A stretch of 5,838 bases of DNA from an uncultured Oscillospiraceae bacterium (GTDB lineage: Bacteria > Bacillota > Clostridia > Oscillospirales > Oscillospiraceae): assembly GCA_900758955.1 (NCBI GenBank), contig CAAETL010000075.1, positions 1 through 5,838 on the forward strand, read 5' to 3'. A program made the position numbers and the translations under genes. Below are positions 1 through 5,644 of this stretch, one piece after another. A model generated the notes under the pieces. It was not told the DNA's origin and did no database searches. It saw only the letters and a list, made by a program, of their open reading frames with translations. Every line of letters begins with the position of its first letter. The first letter of the stretch is position 1.

Positions 1-165
1 ATGGAAGTGCTGGAAACCCCTGCGGCGAAAGAGCGAATCTGGCAGGAGGGCGATACGATGTACTATCCAGAAGGCGTGACGGATCCCGACTACTGCGTGC
101 TCCGGTTCACGGCTGTGAAAGGAAGGTACTACAGTCAGTTCAAATCTGAGGATTTTACCATCTAA
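1..165 (+). CDS. Pyridoxamine 5'-phosphate oxidase-like family protein, C-terminal fragment
   Basis: An open frame runs from the window edge to a TAA at 163-165 and encodes 54 residues. The pattern of K-E-R-I-W, then Y-Y-P-E-G, then D-P-D-Y-C-V-L-R-F resembles the C-terminal part of small flavin-binding split-barrel proteins of the pyridoxamine 5'-phosphate oxidase / general stress protein 26 type. There, the W followed by a Y-[FY]-P-x-G and DPxY motif precedes the last beta strand. Such proteins are usually about 130-160 residues, so the 5' part is very probably outside the window and the ATG at position 1 is an in-frame methionine rather than the start. The substrate and exact activity cannot be told from this piece. 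These family members are often FMN- or F420-binding oxidoreductases of unknown substrate. It is the only plus-strand gene and converges on the transporter operon. The assignment rests on motif recall only. Confidence 0.65.
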   Translation: MEVLETPAAKERIWQEGDTMYYPEGVTDPDYCVLRFTAVKGRYYSQFKSEDFTI

Positions 166-175
166 AATGCAGAAT

Positions 176-205
176 AAACCGCCGCCGGTTTCCCGGCGGC
201 GGTTT
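176..205. terminator. Bidirectional intrinsic terminator between convergent genes
   Basis: A perfect 13-bp inverted repeat (176-188 against 193-205, AAACCGCCGCCGG / CCGGCGGCGGTTT) surrounds a 4-base loop. It lies 10 bp after the stop of the plus-strand gene and 17 bp after the stop of the minus-strand ATPase gene. The A/T pairs at the base of the stem give a short U stretch in either direction. The minus-strand side continues with a T-rich tail (the complement of 160-178). The placement between two convergent genes supports a shared terminator. The U tracts are short on the plus side, so efficiency there may be modest. Confidence 0.85.
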
Positions 206-222
206 GTGGTTGGGTAATGGGG

Positions 223-1041
223 TTATGGCTTCTTCTTCTCCACCTCAGAGAGCAGAATCCGGTCGTCGTCCAACAGTTTCCCCGCGCCGGCCCGAAATTT
301 TTCCAGCAGGTCCGACACCGTGAGTCCCTCCCGCTCCGGTCCGGCGATGTCCAGAATAATGTTGCCGCTGTCCATCATCAAGGTGCGGTTGCCCAGCTCC
401 AGGGCATTTTGCATATTGTGGGTGACCATCAGACAGGTAATCTTTCGTTCCGCCACAATCTGCCGGGTGAGCCGGAGCACCGTCTCCGCTGTCCCGGGGT
501 CCAGCGCGGCGGTGTGCTCGTCCAAAAGAAGAAGTTTGGGGGTAACGATGGTGGCCATCAGCAGGGTGAGGGCTTGGCGCTGGCCGCCCGAGAGCAGGCC
601 GACCGGCTGGCGCATCCGGTCCTCCAGCCCCATATCCAAAAGGGACAGCTTTTCCCGAAAAAGCGCTTTATCTCGTTTGGAGATCCGGCTGAGAGGCGCG
701 CTGGCTTTGGCGGAACGCAGGTAGGCCAGCGCCAGATTTTCCTCAATGGTCATATGGGGCGCGGTCCCCCGCAGAGGGTCTTGAAACAGGCGGCCCACCA
801 CCCGGCTCCGTTTGTATTCCGACAGAAACGTGATATCCGTTCCGTCCAGGATCACCTTCCCCTCGTCCACGTAAAAACTGCCGGAAATGGCATTGAAGAG
901 GGATGATTTTCCCGCGCCGTTGGAGCCCACCACGGTGGCAAAATCCCCCTCGCGCAGATGCAGGGTAATGCCGCATAGCGCCTTTTTTTCATTGACGGTT
1001 CCACGGTTGAAGGTTTTTACAACGTTTTCCATCTGCAGCAT
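223..1041 (-). CDS. trpZ: ABC transporter ATP-binding protein (TrpZ-like, predicted tryptophan importer)
   Basis: This 272-residue cytoplasmic nucleotide-binding subunit powers import by hydrolysing ATP. All ABC motifs are visible: Walker A GSNGAGKSS (39-47), Q-loop Gln87 in LFQDP, signature LSGGQRQ (150-156), Walker B LLLLDEHTAALD (170-181) with Glu175 as catalytic base, and switch His208 in MVTHNM. There is a single ABC domain of normal length. The start is 1 nt after the permease TGA and has a GGGGGAG ribosome site (complement of 1048-1054) 6 nt upstream. Met4 is a weaker alternative start. It is the last gene of the lipoprotein-permease-ATPase unit and ends before the hairpin at 176-205. 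It contains no tryptophan residue. The fold assignment is certain. The tryptophan specificity is inferred from the upstream T-box and the substrate-binding partner, because ATPases carry no substrate information. Confidence 0.9.
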   Translation of the reverse strand: MLQMENVVKTFNRGTVNEKKALCGITLHLREGDFATVVGSNGAGKSSLFNAISGSFYVDEGKVILDGTDITFLSEYKRSRVVGRLFQDPLRGTAPHMTIEENLALAYLRSAKASAPLSRISKRDKALFREKLSLLDMGLEDRMRQPVGLLSGGQRQALTLLMATIVTPKLLLLDEHTAALDPGTAETVLRLTRQIVAERKITCLMVTHNMQNALELGNRTLMMDSGNIILDIAGPEREGLTVSDLLEKFRAGAGKLLDDDRILLSEVEKKKP

Positions 1042-1042
1042 G

Positions 1043-1948
1043 TCAGGCTCCCCCTTTTCTGGCAGCCATCTTCCGCCGCTGGAAGGCGGCCCAGCCCTTC
1101 AGGGCGGGCATGGCGATGGCCAGTCCCACGATGATGGCGGTGACCAGCTTCAGCCCCTCCAGCGGGACAATTTTTGTCTTGAGAACAATGGCGTAAATGA
1201 AGCGGTAGAAGACGCTGCCCACCATCACCGCCACCACATTCCGAAGGATGGTCCGGCGGCCTACGATGGTCTCGCCGATGATGAGGCAGGCCAGCCCAAT
1301 GACCACAATGCCGGTGCCGCTGTTGATATCCACCGTTTTTTGCGCCTGCCCCACCATTGCTCCGGAGAGGGCGGTCATGGCGTTGGCCAGGCAGAGGCCC
1401 ACTGTAATGGTAAATGTGGGGTTTACAGAGGATGCCCGCACCATGTCGGGGTTATCCCCCGTGGCCCGGATGGAAAGGCCCAGCCGCGTACGCAAAAAGA
1501 GCACCAACAAAACTCCCACCGCAATCGTGACGCCGGCCGCCAAGATGGTTTTATACCAGTCTCCCCCCAGTCCCGTCTGGCGGAACAGGGTGAAAATGGT
1601 CTCCTGGCGGAGCAGACTCAGGTTAGCGCTCCACCCCATGGCCATGAGGTTGATGGTATACAGGCCTGTGTTGGTCACAATGCCGGCCAGAATCGAGGGC
1701 ACACCCAGCCGGGTCTGGAGAAAAGCCGTGACAAATCCCGCGCAGGCTCCGGCCAGCATCGCCGCGGGGAGGGCCAGAAAAGGGTGGCCGGCCATGGCGG
1801 TGGTCACCGATACGGCCGCTCCCAGAACAAAGCAGCCGTCAGTGGTCAAATCGGCAATGTCCAGAATTCGATAACTGAGGAACAGGGCCATTGCCACCAG
1901 GGCGTATAAAAACCCCAGTTCCAGGGCGGTTTGGGTGATGTAGAGCAT
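1043..1948 (-). CDS. trpY: ABC transporter permease (TrpY-like, branched-chain-type fold)
   Basis: This 301-residue integral membrane subunit has many hydrophobic segments (about 8-10), in the style of the branched-chain amino acid / ribose permease family (BPD_transp_2). Recognisable family features are an N-terminal helix ending LFLSYRILDIADLTTDG (about 23-38) and the cytoplasmic segment RATGDNPDMVRA (161-172), the likely contact with the ATPase. I chose the ATG at 1948, giving MLYITQTALELG. A strong AGGAG lies 7 nt upstream, and family proteins begin at this hydrophobic helix. The longer open frame from 1987 would add 13 residues (MPSRWMVRKRRVF) and skip that ribosome site. Its TGA (1045-1043) is 1 nt from the ATPase start, so the two are tightly coupled. 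It presumably forms a dimeric channel for the substrate delivered by the upstream lipoprotein. Tryptophan as substrate is inferred from context. Confidence 0.88.
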   Translation of the reverse strand: MLYITQTALELGFLYALVAMALFLSYRILDIADLTTDGCFVLGAAVSVTTAMAGHPFLALPAAMLAGACAGFVTAFLQTRLGVPSILAGIVTNTGLYTINLMAMGWSANLSLLRQETIFTLFRQTGLGGDWYKTILAAGVTIAVGVLLVLFLRTRLGLSIRATGDNPDMVRASSVNPTFTITVGLCLANAMTALSGAMVGQAQKTVDINSGTGIVVIGLACLIIGETIVGRRTILRNVVAVMVGSVFYRFIYAIVLKTKIVPLEGLKLVTAIIVGLAIAMPALKGWAAFQRRKMAARKGGA

Positions 1949-1955
1949 AAAAACT

Positions 1956-1960
1956 CTCCT
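1956..1960 (-). promoter_or_regulatory. Ribosome binding site deciding the permease start
   Basis: The minus strand reads AGGAG followed by 7 nt (AGTTTTT) and ATG at 1948. This is ideal spacing and argues for the shorter permease start rather than the in-frame ATG at 1987. Confidence 0.8.
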
Positions 1961-2024
1961 TTTTCGCACCATCCAGCGGGATGGCAAGAATACGCCCCGG
2001 AAGGTTCAGGGCAATGCGTCAAAT

Positions 2025-2044
2025 CCCCCGGCATAAGCCGGGGG
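2025..2044 (-). other. Intercistronic GC hairpin between lipoprotein and permease genes
   Basis: CCCCCGGC (2025-2032) and GCCGGGGG (2037-2044) form a perfect 8-bp stem with a 4-base loop. Outer GTCA/TGAC bases can pair after a small internal loop. On the transcribed (minus) strand it is followed by ATTTGACG rather than a U run, so it is not a full intrinsic terminator. It sits 33 bp after the lipoprotein stop, in a 129-bp gap, while the next two genes are 1 nt apart. A role in protecting the upstream mRNA 3' end or reducing downstream expression is inferred, as seen for other binding-protein-dependent transporters in which the binding protein is needed in excess. Confidence 0.6.
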
Positions 2045-2077
2045 CTGACGGGAAAGGACATTTAAATTTGTGGCAAG

Positions 2078-3100
2078 TTATGCCGACAAGTCGGTGGAAA
2101 CCTTGACAATGGTACCCATGCTTTCAAACACGGAGTAGTCGATATCCATATTCGCGGCGGTTTCAGTATTCACCGTGATAATGCCGCCGGCCACGGGATA
2201 ATAGTCGTCCAGCTCCGCCATGCCGTCCTTAAGGGCCCGGAAGGCCAGATCGGCGGTCTGGGTACCCAAGTCGGTGTAGTTTACCCCGCAGGTGGCGAAC
2301 GCGCCTTTCAGGACAAAGGAATCGGCGCCGGTGTAGTGGGGGATGCCCGCCTCCATCAGGGTCTCATAGATGGCGGGTTCCGCGGCCATTACGACATTAT
2401 CGGTGGGCGTAAAGATCGCGTCCACGCCTTCCGAAACCAGGGCTCCGGCGGCAGCCACCACCTCATCATTGGTGTTGCCGGTTTTCTCGGAATATGCGAT
2501 GTTCTTACTCTCCAAATAGGCCTTCGCCTCTGCAATCGGCGTTTCCGAGTTGGGCTCAGACTTGGAATAGAGCAGACCCACCGTCTTTACATCGGGATTC
2601 TGCGCCAGGATCATATCCATAATCAACTTGGTATCCAGGCCTTCGCTGGTCCCGGTTACGTAGTCAATATCGGTGAGTTTCGCAGTGACGGGATCAGAGA
2701 CCGCGGCAAAGATCACCGGCGTCTTGGTATCCTCCGCCTCCACCGTCATCACCTGGGCCGCGGTGGTGGCAATGGGGATAATCGCATCCACGCCGTCGGA
2801 GATCACCTGGGCGCCGATCTGCTTGAGAACGGACTGGTCTCCCTGGCCGCTATAGACCTCACCATACTGAATCTCCACGTTGTTTTCCTCCGCGATGACG
2901 TCCAACTGCTTGCAGATGGCAGTGGCGATCTCATCCAGAGAAGCGTGGTCCATTTGTTTGACAATGGCAACTTTGTATACCTTTTTCTCGCCTTGGTCTT
3001 GATTCCCTTCCTCAGAGGGGGTTTTGTTGTTGGAACAGGCGGCCAGAGATAGGGTCATGGCCGCTGCCATCATCAGCGCAAGTAGCTTTTTCATCGTCAT
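2078..3100 (-). CDS. trpX: Substrate-binding lipoprotein of ABC transporter (TrpX-like, predicted tryptophan binding)
   Basis: This 340-residue extracytoplasmic receptor starts with a lipoprotein signal: M-K-K, a hydrophobic stretch, then lipobox LAAC with Cys22 as the lipidation site. A Ser/Asn/Gly/Glu-rich linker (about 23-40) follows. The mature part (from KVAIVKQMDH) has the periplasmic-binding-protein type I fold of the ABC_sub_bind family (COG2984/PF04392). Typical strings are GVDAIIPIATTAAQ, PVIFAAVSDPV, KTVGLLYSKSEPNS and GVDAIFTPTDNVV. The length fits the family. The AAGGAG site lies 4 nt before the first ATG and 10 nt before the second (MKKLL, at 3094), so the start could be either. 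The gene is first in its operon, just after a tryptophan T-box leader, and members of this family downstream of Trp T-boxes are the predicted tryptophan receptor TrpX. It has no tryptophan residue. Related family members bind other ligands (for example tyrosine or other small molecules), so the substrate rests mainly on the leader. Confidence 0.88.
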   Translation of the reverse strand: MTMKKLLALMMAAAMTLSLAACSNNKTPSEEGNQDQGEKKVYKVAIVKQMDHASLDEIATAICKQLDVIAEENNVEIQYGEVYSGQGDQSVLKQIGAQVISDGVDAIIPIATTAAQVMTVEAEDTKTPVIFAAVSDPVTAKLTDIDYVTGTSEGLDTKLIMDMILAQNPDVKTVGLLYSKSEPNSETPIAEAKAYLESKNIAYSEKTGNTNDEVVAAAGALVSEGVDAIFTPTDNVVMAAEPAIYETLMEAGIPHYTGADSFVLKGAFATCGVNYTDLGTQTADLAFRALKDGMAELDDYYPVAGGIITVNTETAANMDIDYSVFESMGTIVKVSTDLSA

Positions 3101-3104
3101 TTCG

Positions 3105-3110
3105 CTCCTT
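3105..3110 (-). promoter_or_regulatory. Ribosome binding site of the lipoprotein gene
   Basis: AAGGAG on the minus strand lies downstream of the T-box terminator, 4 nt before the ATG at 3100 and 10 nt before the ATG at 3094. Neither spacing is clearly better, leaving a two-residue ambiguity in the start. Confidence 0.75.
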
Positions 3111-3126
3111 AAAAAATTTCAGAAAT

Positions 3127-3165
3127 AAAAAAAGCCTCGTTCCATGTTTTCACATGGGACAAGAC
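3127..3165 (-). terminator. T-box regulatory intrinsic terminator
   Basis: On the minus strand, GTCTTGTCCCATGT (3165-3152) pairs with ACATGGAACGAGGC (3147-3134) across a GAAA loop, with one C-A mismatch and two G-U pairs. Seven U follow (3133-3127). It lies 17 nt before the lipoprotein ribosome site. This is a complete rho-independent terminator within the leader. Confidence 0.9.
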
Positions 3166-3186
3166 TACATCCTGCGGTGCCACCCA
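3155..3186 (-). promoter_or_regulatory. T-box antiterminator, competing with the terminator
   Basis: UGGG (3186-3183) pairs with CCCA (3158-3155). After the bulge that carries UGGC and ACC, GCAGG (3175-3171) pairs with CUUGU (3163-3159). The bulge is where the tRNA NCCA end binds. The 3' strand CUUGUCCCA is the same segment that forms the 5' arm of the terminator, so the two folds exclude each other. Confidence 0.85.
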
Positions 3187-3415
3187 ATTTGATACGCAAA
3201 GCATATCCACTTATCTCGTACACGATTGATACGATCCGCCTGATAACGAGTGCGGGTCCCGTCAGCTACTACTGGCCAAAACTTGGCGTTCGGCTGCCCT
3301 CATCAGTCCATTCACAAGGAACCTCACTGCCGCGTTTCCACCATCTGCGGCTCTCTGCAAGCTCGGCGCTCCTGCTACTATTCTGACTCAACGGTTTTTC
3401 TGTTCGATTGTTTTG

Positions 3416-3445
3416 ATTATAGGCGTACTGCCCCGCAATTGTCAA
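3416..3445 (-). promoter_or_regulatory. Sigma-A-type promoter of the T-box/transporter operon
   Basis: The minus strand has a perfect TTGACA (complement of 3440-3445) and a perfect TATAAT (complement of 3416-3421) separated by 18 bp. The expected transcription start is near 3409, shortly before Stem I of the T-box. Consensus boxes suggest strong constitutive initiation, leaving control to the leader. It lies 110 bp downstream of the hydrolase stop, in an A/T-rich stretch (3446-3554) in which I see no other feature. Confidence 0.9.
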
Positions 3446-3554
3446 GACCGTTTTTTACCAAACCGCTCTCTTTCAACAACTTGCATAAATTCCCTTTTGC
3501 TATATTGCCACGATTCAGCAAACCAACAGTATATCGCTTGCCAAATCCAATTTT

Positions 3555-4316
3555 TCACAGCCAAATGGCGAATTCGTCATAGGTATGAATGCCAGTGCCA
3601 TGGTGCAAGTTTCCCTCGGCTTGCAGCTGGCGAAACGCATGACGCATGTCAAGCAGGATTGACGGCTGAACATTCAAGCTGTGATGGGCTGGCAATACCC
3701 GTTTTACCGGAAGGGCGGCCACCCGTTCCATTGACGCCAAATAGGCCTCCGGGTCTGTGGACGGATAATAGGCGAATAGGGTATCCTTGTACACCAAATC
3801 TCCGGTAAATAGGGTCTCTCGATCCTTCTCATAAAAGCACATGTGCCCCGGAGAATGACCGGGGGTATGTAAAACCTGTATGGTCCGTCCCCCCAGATCA
3901 ATGAGATCTCTGTCTTTCAGCACCTTTGTGGGCTTGCCCTGGAAAAACTCGTAGTTTTCTATTTGAAATCCCTCGGGCAGATCACAGCGCTCCACAACGA
4001 AAGCTTTAATCTGTTCCAAGGTCAGAGGAAATTCCCCTTGGAGCCAGTGTAATTCCGCTTCGTGGGCATAAAAATCCGGAAAGTACCGGTGCCCGCCGAT
4101 ATGGTCCCAGTGAATATGCGTCGCCACTGCGGTGACCGGCTTGTCCGTTAACTGTTTCACTTCCTCGGAAATATTGCAGATTCCCAGTCCCGTATCAATT
4201 AAGAGACAGCGCTTGTCTCCGATCAGCAGGTATGAATGGGTCTCTTCCCAATGACGATACTCGCTGATACTGTAGGTGTCTTGGTCAATTTGTTCCATGG
4301 TAAACCATTGATTCAT
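3555..4316 (-). CDS. Metallo-beta-lactamase-fold hydrolase
   Basis: This 253-residue cytoplasmic protein has no visible signal peptide. It carries the dinuclear metal site of the superfamily: THIHWDH (His67, His69, Asp71, His72), a third histidine in TPGHSPGH (His154), the bridging Asp173 in LFTGDLVY, and LPAHH (His211 or His212) near the C-terminus. Upstream strands SYLLIG and CLLIDTGLG (about 28-45) are the typical beta-strand and DTG loop. The length fits single-domain members such as glyoxalase II-like or other thioester/phosphoester hydrolases. The substrate cannot be deduced. The TGDLVY motif and lack of fused domains do not favour RNase J or true beta-lactamase. The start at 4316 is supported by GGGAGGTGG about 4-7 nt upstream. 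It lies 67 bp downstream of the cation transporter gene on the same strand. The gap holds a hairpin, so co-transcription is possible but not certain. Confidence 0.88.
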   Translation of the reverse strand: MNQWFTMEQIDQDTYSISEYRHWEETHSYLLIGDKRCLLIDTGLGICNISEEVKQLTDKPVTAVATHIHWDHIGGHRYFPDFYAHEAELHWLQGEFPLTLEQIKAFVVERCDLPEGFQIENYEFFQGKPTKVLKDRDLIDLGGRTIQVLHTPGHSPGHMCFYEKDRETLFTGDLVYKDTLFAYYPSTDPEAYLASMERVAALPVKRVLPAHHSLNVQPSILLDMRHAFRQLQAEGNLHHGTGIHTYDEFAIWL

Positions 4317-4341
4317 GTAACCACCTCCCTGTCATGTAACC
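4313..4341 (-). repeat. 10-bp direct repeat around the hydrolase ribosome site
   Basis: GGTTACATGA on the minus strand occurs twice (complement of 4332-4341 and of 4313-4322), offset by 19 bp with the GGGAGGTGG site between. The second copy contains the hydrolase start codon. The first copy offers an extra ATG with no good ribosome site. It may be chance or a small duplication. Confidence 0.5.
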
Positions 4342-4374
4342 GGGCTGAACAGGGATGACACTCCCCTCAGCCCG
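4341..4374 (-). other. Intercistronic hairpin between cation transporter and hydrolase genes
   Basis: CGGGCTGA (4341-4348) and TCAGCCCG (4367-4374) form a perfect 8-bp stem. GGG (4352-4354) and CCC (4363-4365) can extend it internally. No U run follows on the minus strand (GTTACATG), so it is at best a weak terminator or an mRNA-stabilising element. It lies 10 bp after the transporter TAG. Confidence 0.6.
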
Positions 4375-4383
4375 CGTGGTTTC

Positions 4384-5562
4384 CTATGTCTTATTAAAAT
4401 CCAGCCAGTCAAAGGTAATGACAGTATAATACCGCATATTTTCCTGCTGTACCATCTGGTTAAGCTGTCTTTGGATGTTCTTTTCCTGGCCCCGCAGCTC
4501 ATAGGGCAGGGCCAAGTCAAAAATGAGGTTTGTGTGGTTGGGCCCTCGGACCATGCGGAAATCGTGGATGCGAAGCCGTTCATCAAACTGGCGGGCGCCT
4601 TGCAGCACCCGCTGCTTCATCTCTTCCAGCACCGGATCATCCGTAACGATGGGGTCGTAGTGAATTACCATCTGAATGTTGTGCCGATCCCGGAACATAC
4701 GCTCCACATCATCAATGATTTCATGGGCCTCCATCACATCCTCTTTCCGGTCAATCTCCGCGTGGAGGGTGGCAAACCGCTGGCCGGGTCCGTAGTCGTG
4801 TACCATCAGATCATGAATCCCCAAAATTTTGGGACTAAACGCCAGCGTCTCCTGCTCTATCATCCGCACCAATTCTTCATCCGCTGGGGCGCCCAAAAGA
4901 GGACTGATGGTCTCCTTCGCAATCCCGATACCGCTGTACAGGATGAACAGCGCGACCAAAAGGCCAATATACCCGTCCAGGTTCCAGGACGTCAAATGAG
5001 CGATCACCGCGGCGACGAGCACCGCGCCGGTGCTGATCACATCATTGCGGCTGTCGGCGGCGGTGGCGATGAGAGACATGCTGGAGATCATCTTACCCAC
5101 GCTGCGATTAAACAGGGCCATCCACAGCTTCACCAGAATGGAGAGAACGAGGACGATCACCAACGCAGCGGAAAACTCCACCGGGGTCGGGTGCAGGATC
5201 TTTTCTACCGAGCTTTTCGCCAGCTGTACGCCGATCACCAGAATCAGCGCCGCCACGCCGAGGCCGGAGAGATACTCAAAGCGGGCGTGGCCGTAGGGGT
5301 GCTCCTCATCAGCAGGACGCTGGGACAGACGAAACCCCGCCAAGGTGATGATGGAGGAAGAGGCGTCGGACAGGTTATTGACCGCATCGGCCAGAATTGA
5401 AACGCTGTGGCTGATGGTCCCGATCGCCAATTTCGCCCCAAAGAGAAGCAGGTTACAGAATATTCCTACAATTCCCGCCATCGCGCCATAGCGGCCCCTA
5501 ACTTGAGAATTCTCCACCTTCTCCCAATCCCGGACGAAAAGCCGGATAAGGAGTTTTGTCAT
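4384..5562 (-). CDS. Cation diffusion facilitator family transporter, probable Mn2+ exporter (MntE-like)
   Basis: This 392-residue inner membrane protein probably exports a divalent metal in exchange for protons. The N-terminal half has about six hydrophobic helices (roughly 28-225). The metal site in helix 2 is NNLSD (Asn62, Asp66) and in helix 5 is DSRND (Asp170, Asp174). This N-D-D-D set lacks the histidine of Zn2+ members and resembles Mn2+-selective CDF proteins such as pneumococcal MntE. The DEEHPYGHARFEYL segment (85-98) is the conserved loop after helix 2. A cytoplasmic dimerisation domain (about 230-310) is followed by about 80 further residues ending FDWLDFNKT, longer than the minimal 300-residue family form. 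I start at the ATG at 5562 (MTKLLIRLF), with AAAGGAAG upstream. The longer frame from 5679 would add 39 residues lacking family character and overlap the preceding gene. Fe2+ or another metal cannot be excluded. Confidence 0.88.
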   Translation of the reverse strand: MTKLLIRLFVRDWEKVENSQVRGRYGAMAGIVGIFCNLLLFGAKLAIGTISHSVSILADAVNNLSDASSSIITLAGFRLSQRPADEEHPYGHARFEYLSGLGVAALILVIGVQLAKSSVEKILHPTPVEFSAALVIVLVLSILVKLWMALFNRSVGKMISSMSLIATAADSRNDVISTGAVLVAAVIAHLTSWNLDGYIGLLVALFILYSGIGIAKETISPLLGAPADEELVRMIEQETLAFSPKILGIHDLMVHDYGPGQRFATLHAEIDRKEDVMEAHEIIDDVERMFRDRHNIQMVIHYDPIVTDDPVLEEMKQRVLQGARQFDERLRIHDFRMVRGPNHTNLIFDLALPYELRGQEKNIQRQLNQMVQQENMRYYTVITFDWLDFNKT

Positions 5563-5644
5563 GCTGTATCTTCCTTTCTCTCTCGTGACTTGCGTGCGCC
5601 GTGAATGCGGGCCGCCTGCCCATCCCCCCTGGCTTATCAATGCG

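Larger units (their letters stand above)
3127..3409 (-). ncRNA. T-box leader (tRNA-Trp-sensing riboswitch) controlling the transporter operon
   Basis: This is a leader of about 280 nt between a promoter and the lipoprotein gene. The conserved T-box TGGGTGGCACCGCAGG is the complement of 3171-3186. Upstream are Stem I elements: an AGTA box, AGAGAG, and a GCCGC/GCGGC distal stem. The Stem III-like CTCGTTATCAGG matches the usual CCCGTTATCGGG of clostridial T-boxes. The specifier loop reads GAA-UGG-A, with UGG (Trp) at the complement of 3308-3310, on the 3' side just above the GTCAG/CTGAT helix. The variable base in UGGN is C (3179), which would pair with a G73 discriminator, as in bacterial tRNA-Trp. 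Uncharged tRNA-Trp should stabilise the antiterminator and allow read-through. Charged tRNA should leave the terminator formed. The T-box identity is near certain and the Trp specificity is strongly supported by two independent positions plus the downstream genes. Confidence 0.95.

Noticed and set aside
887..1909. 340-codon plus-strand open frame opposite the permease
   Set aside because: It is a shadow of the permease on the opposite strand: rich in H, Q, G and D with no domain, no ribosome site, and generated by the high-GC codon use of the real gene.
1949..1987. N-terminal 13-residue extension of the permease
   Set aside because: It would bypass an ideal ribosome site 7 nt before the ATG at 1948 and adds a hydrophilic basic stretch not typical of the family.
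2336..3052. 238-codon plus-strand open frame opposite the lipoprotein
   Set aside because: It is antisense to a well-supported binding protein and its composition looks like a reverse-complement artefact.
3127..3409. A different riboswitch class or a leader-peptide attenuator
   Set aside because: The UGGCACCGC core, the GAA-UGG-A specifier and the shared antiterminator/terminator arm are diagnostic for a T-box, and no Trp-rich short frame is needed to explain the region.
3446..3554. Possible terminator after the hydrolase gene
   Set aside because: A TTTGCT/AGCAAA pair with a loop of about 16 nt can be drawn, but it has no GC-rich stem or U tract, so I do not call a terminator; the hydrolase transcript may run into the T-box leader.
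3144..3582. Overlapping plus-strand open frames of 80, 110 and 131 codons in the leader region
   Set aside because: They lie over the promoter, T-box RNA and hydrolase end on the other strand; no ribosome sites or recognisable motifs.
4471..5400. 309-codon plus-strand open frame opposite the cation transporter
   Set aside because: It is antisense to a clearly recognisable CDF protein, with low-complexity H/Q/R/G composition and no family motif.
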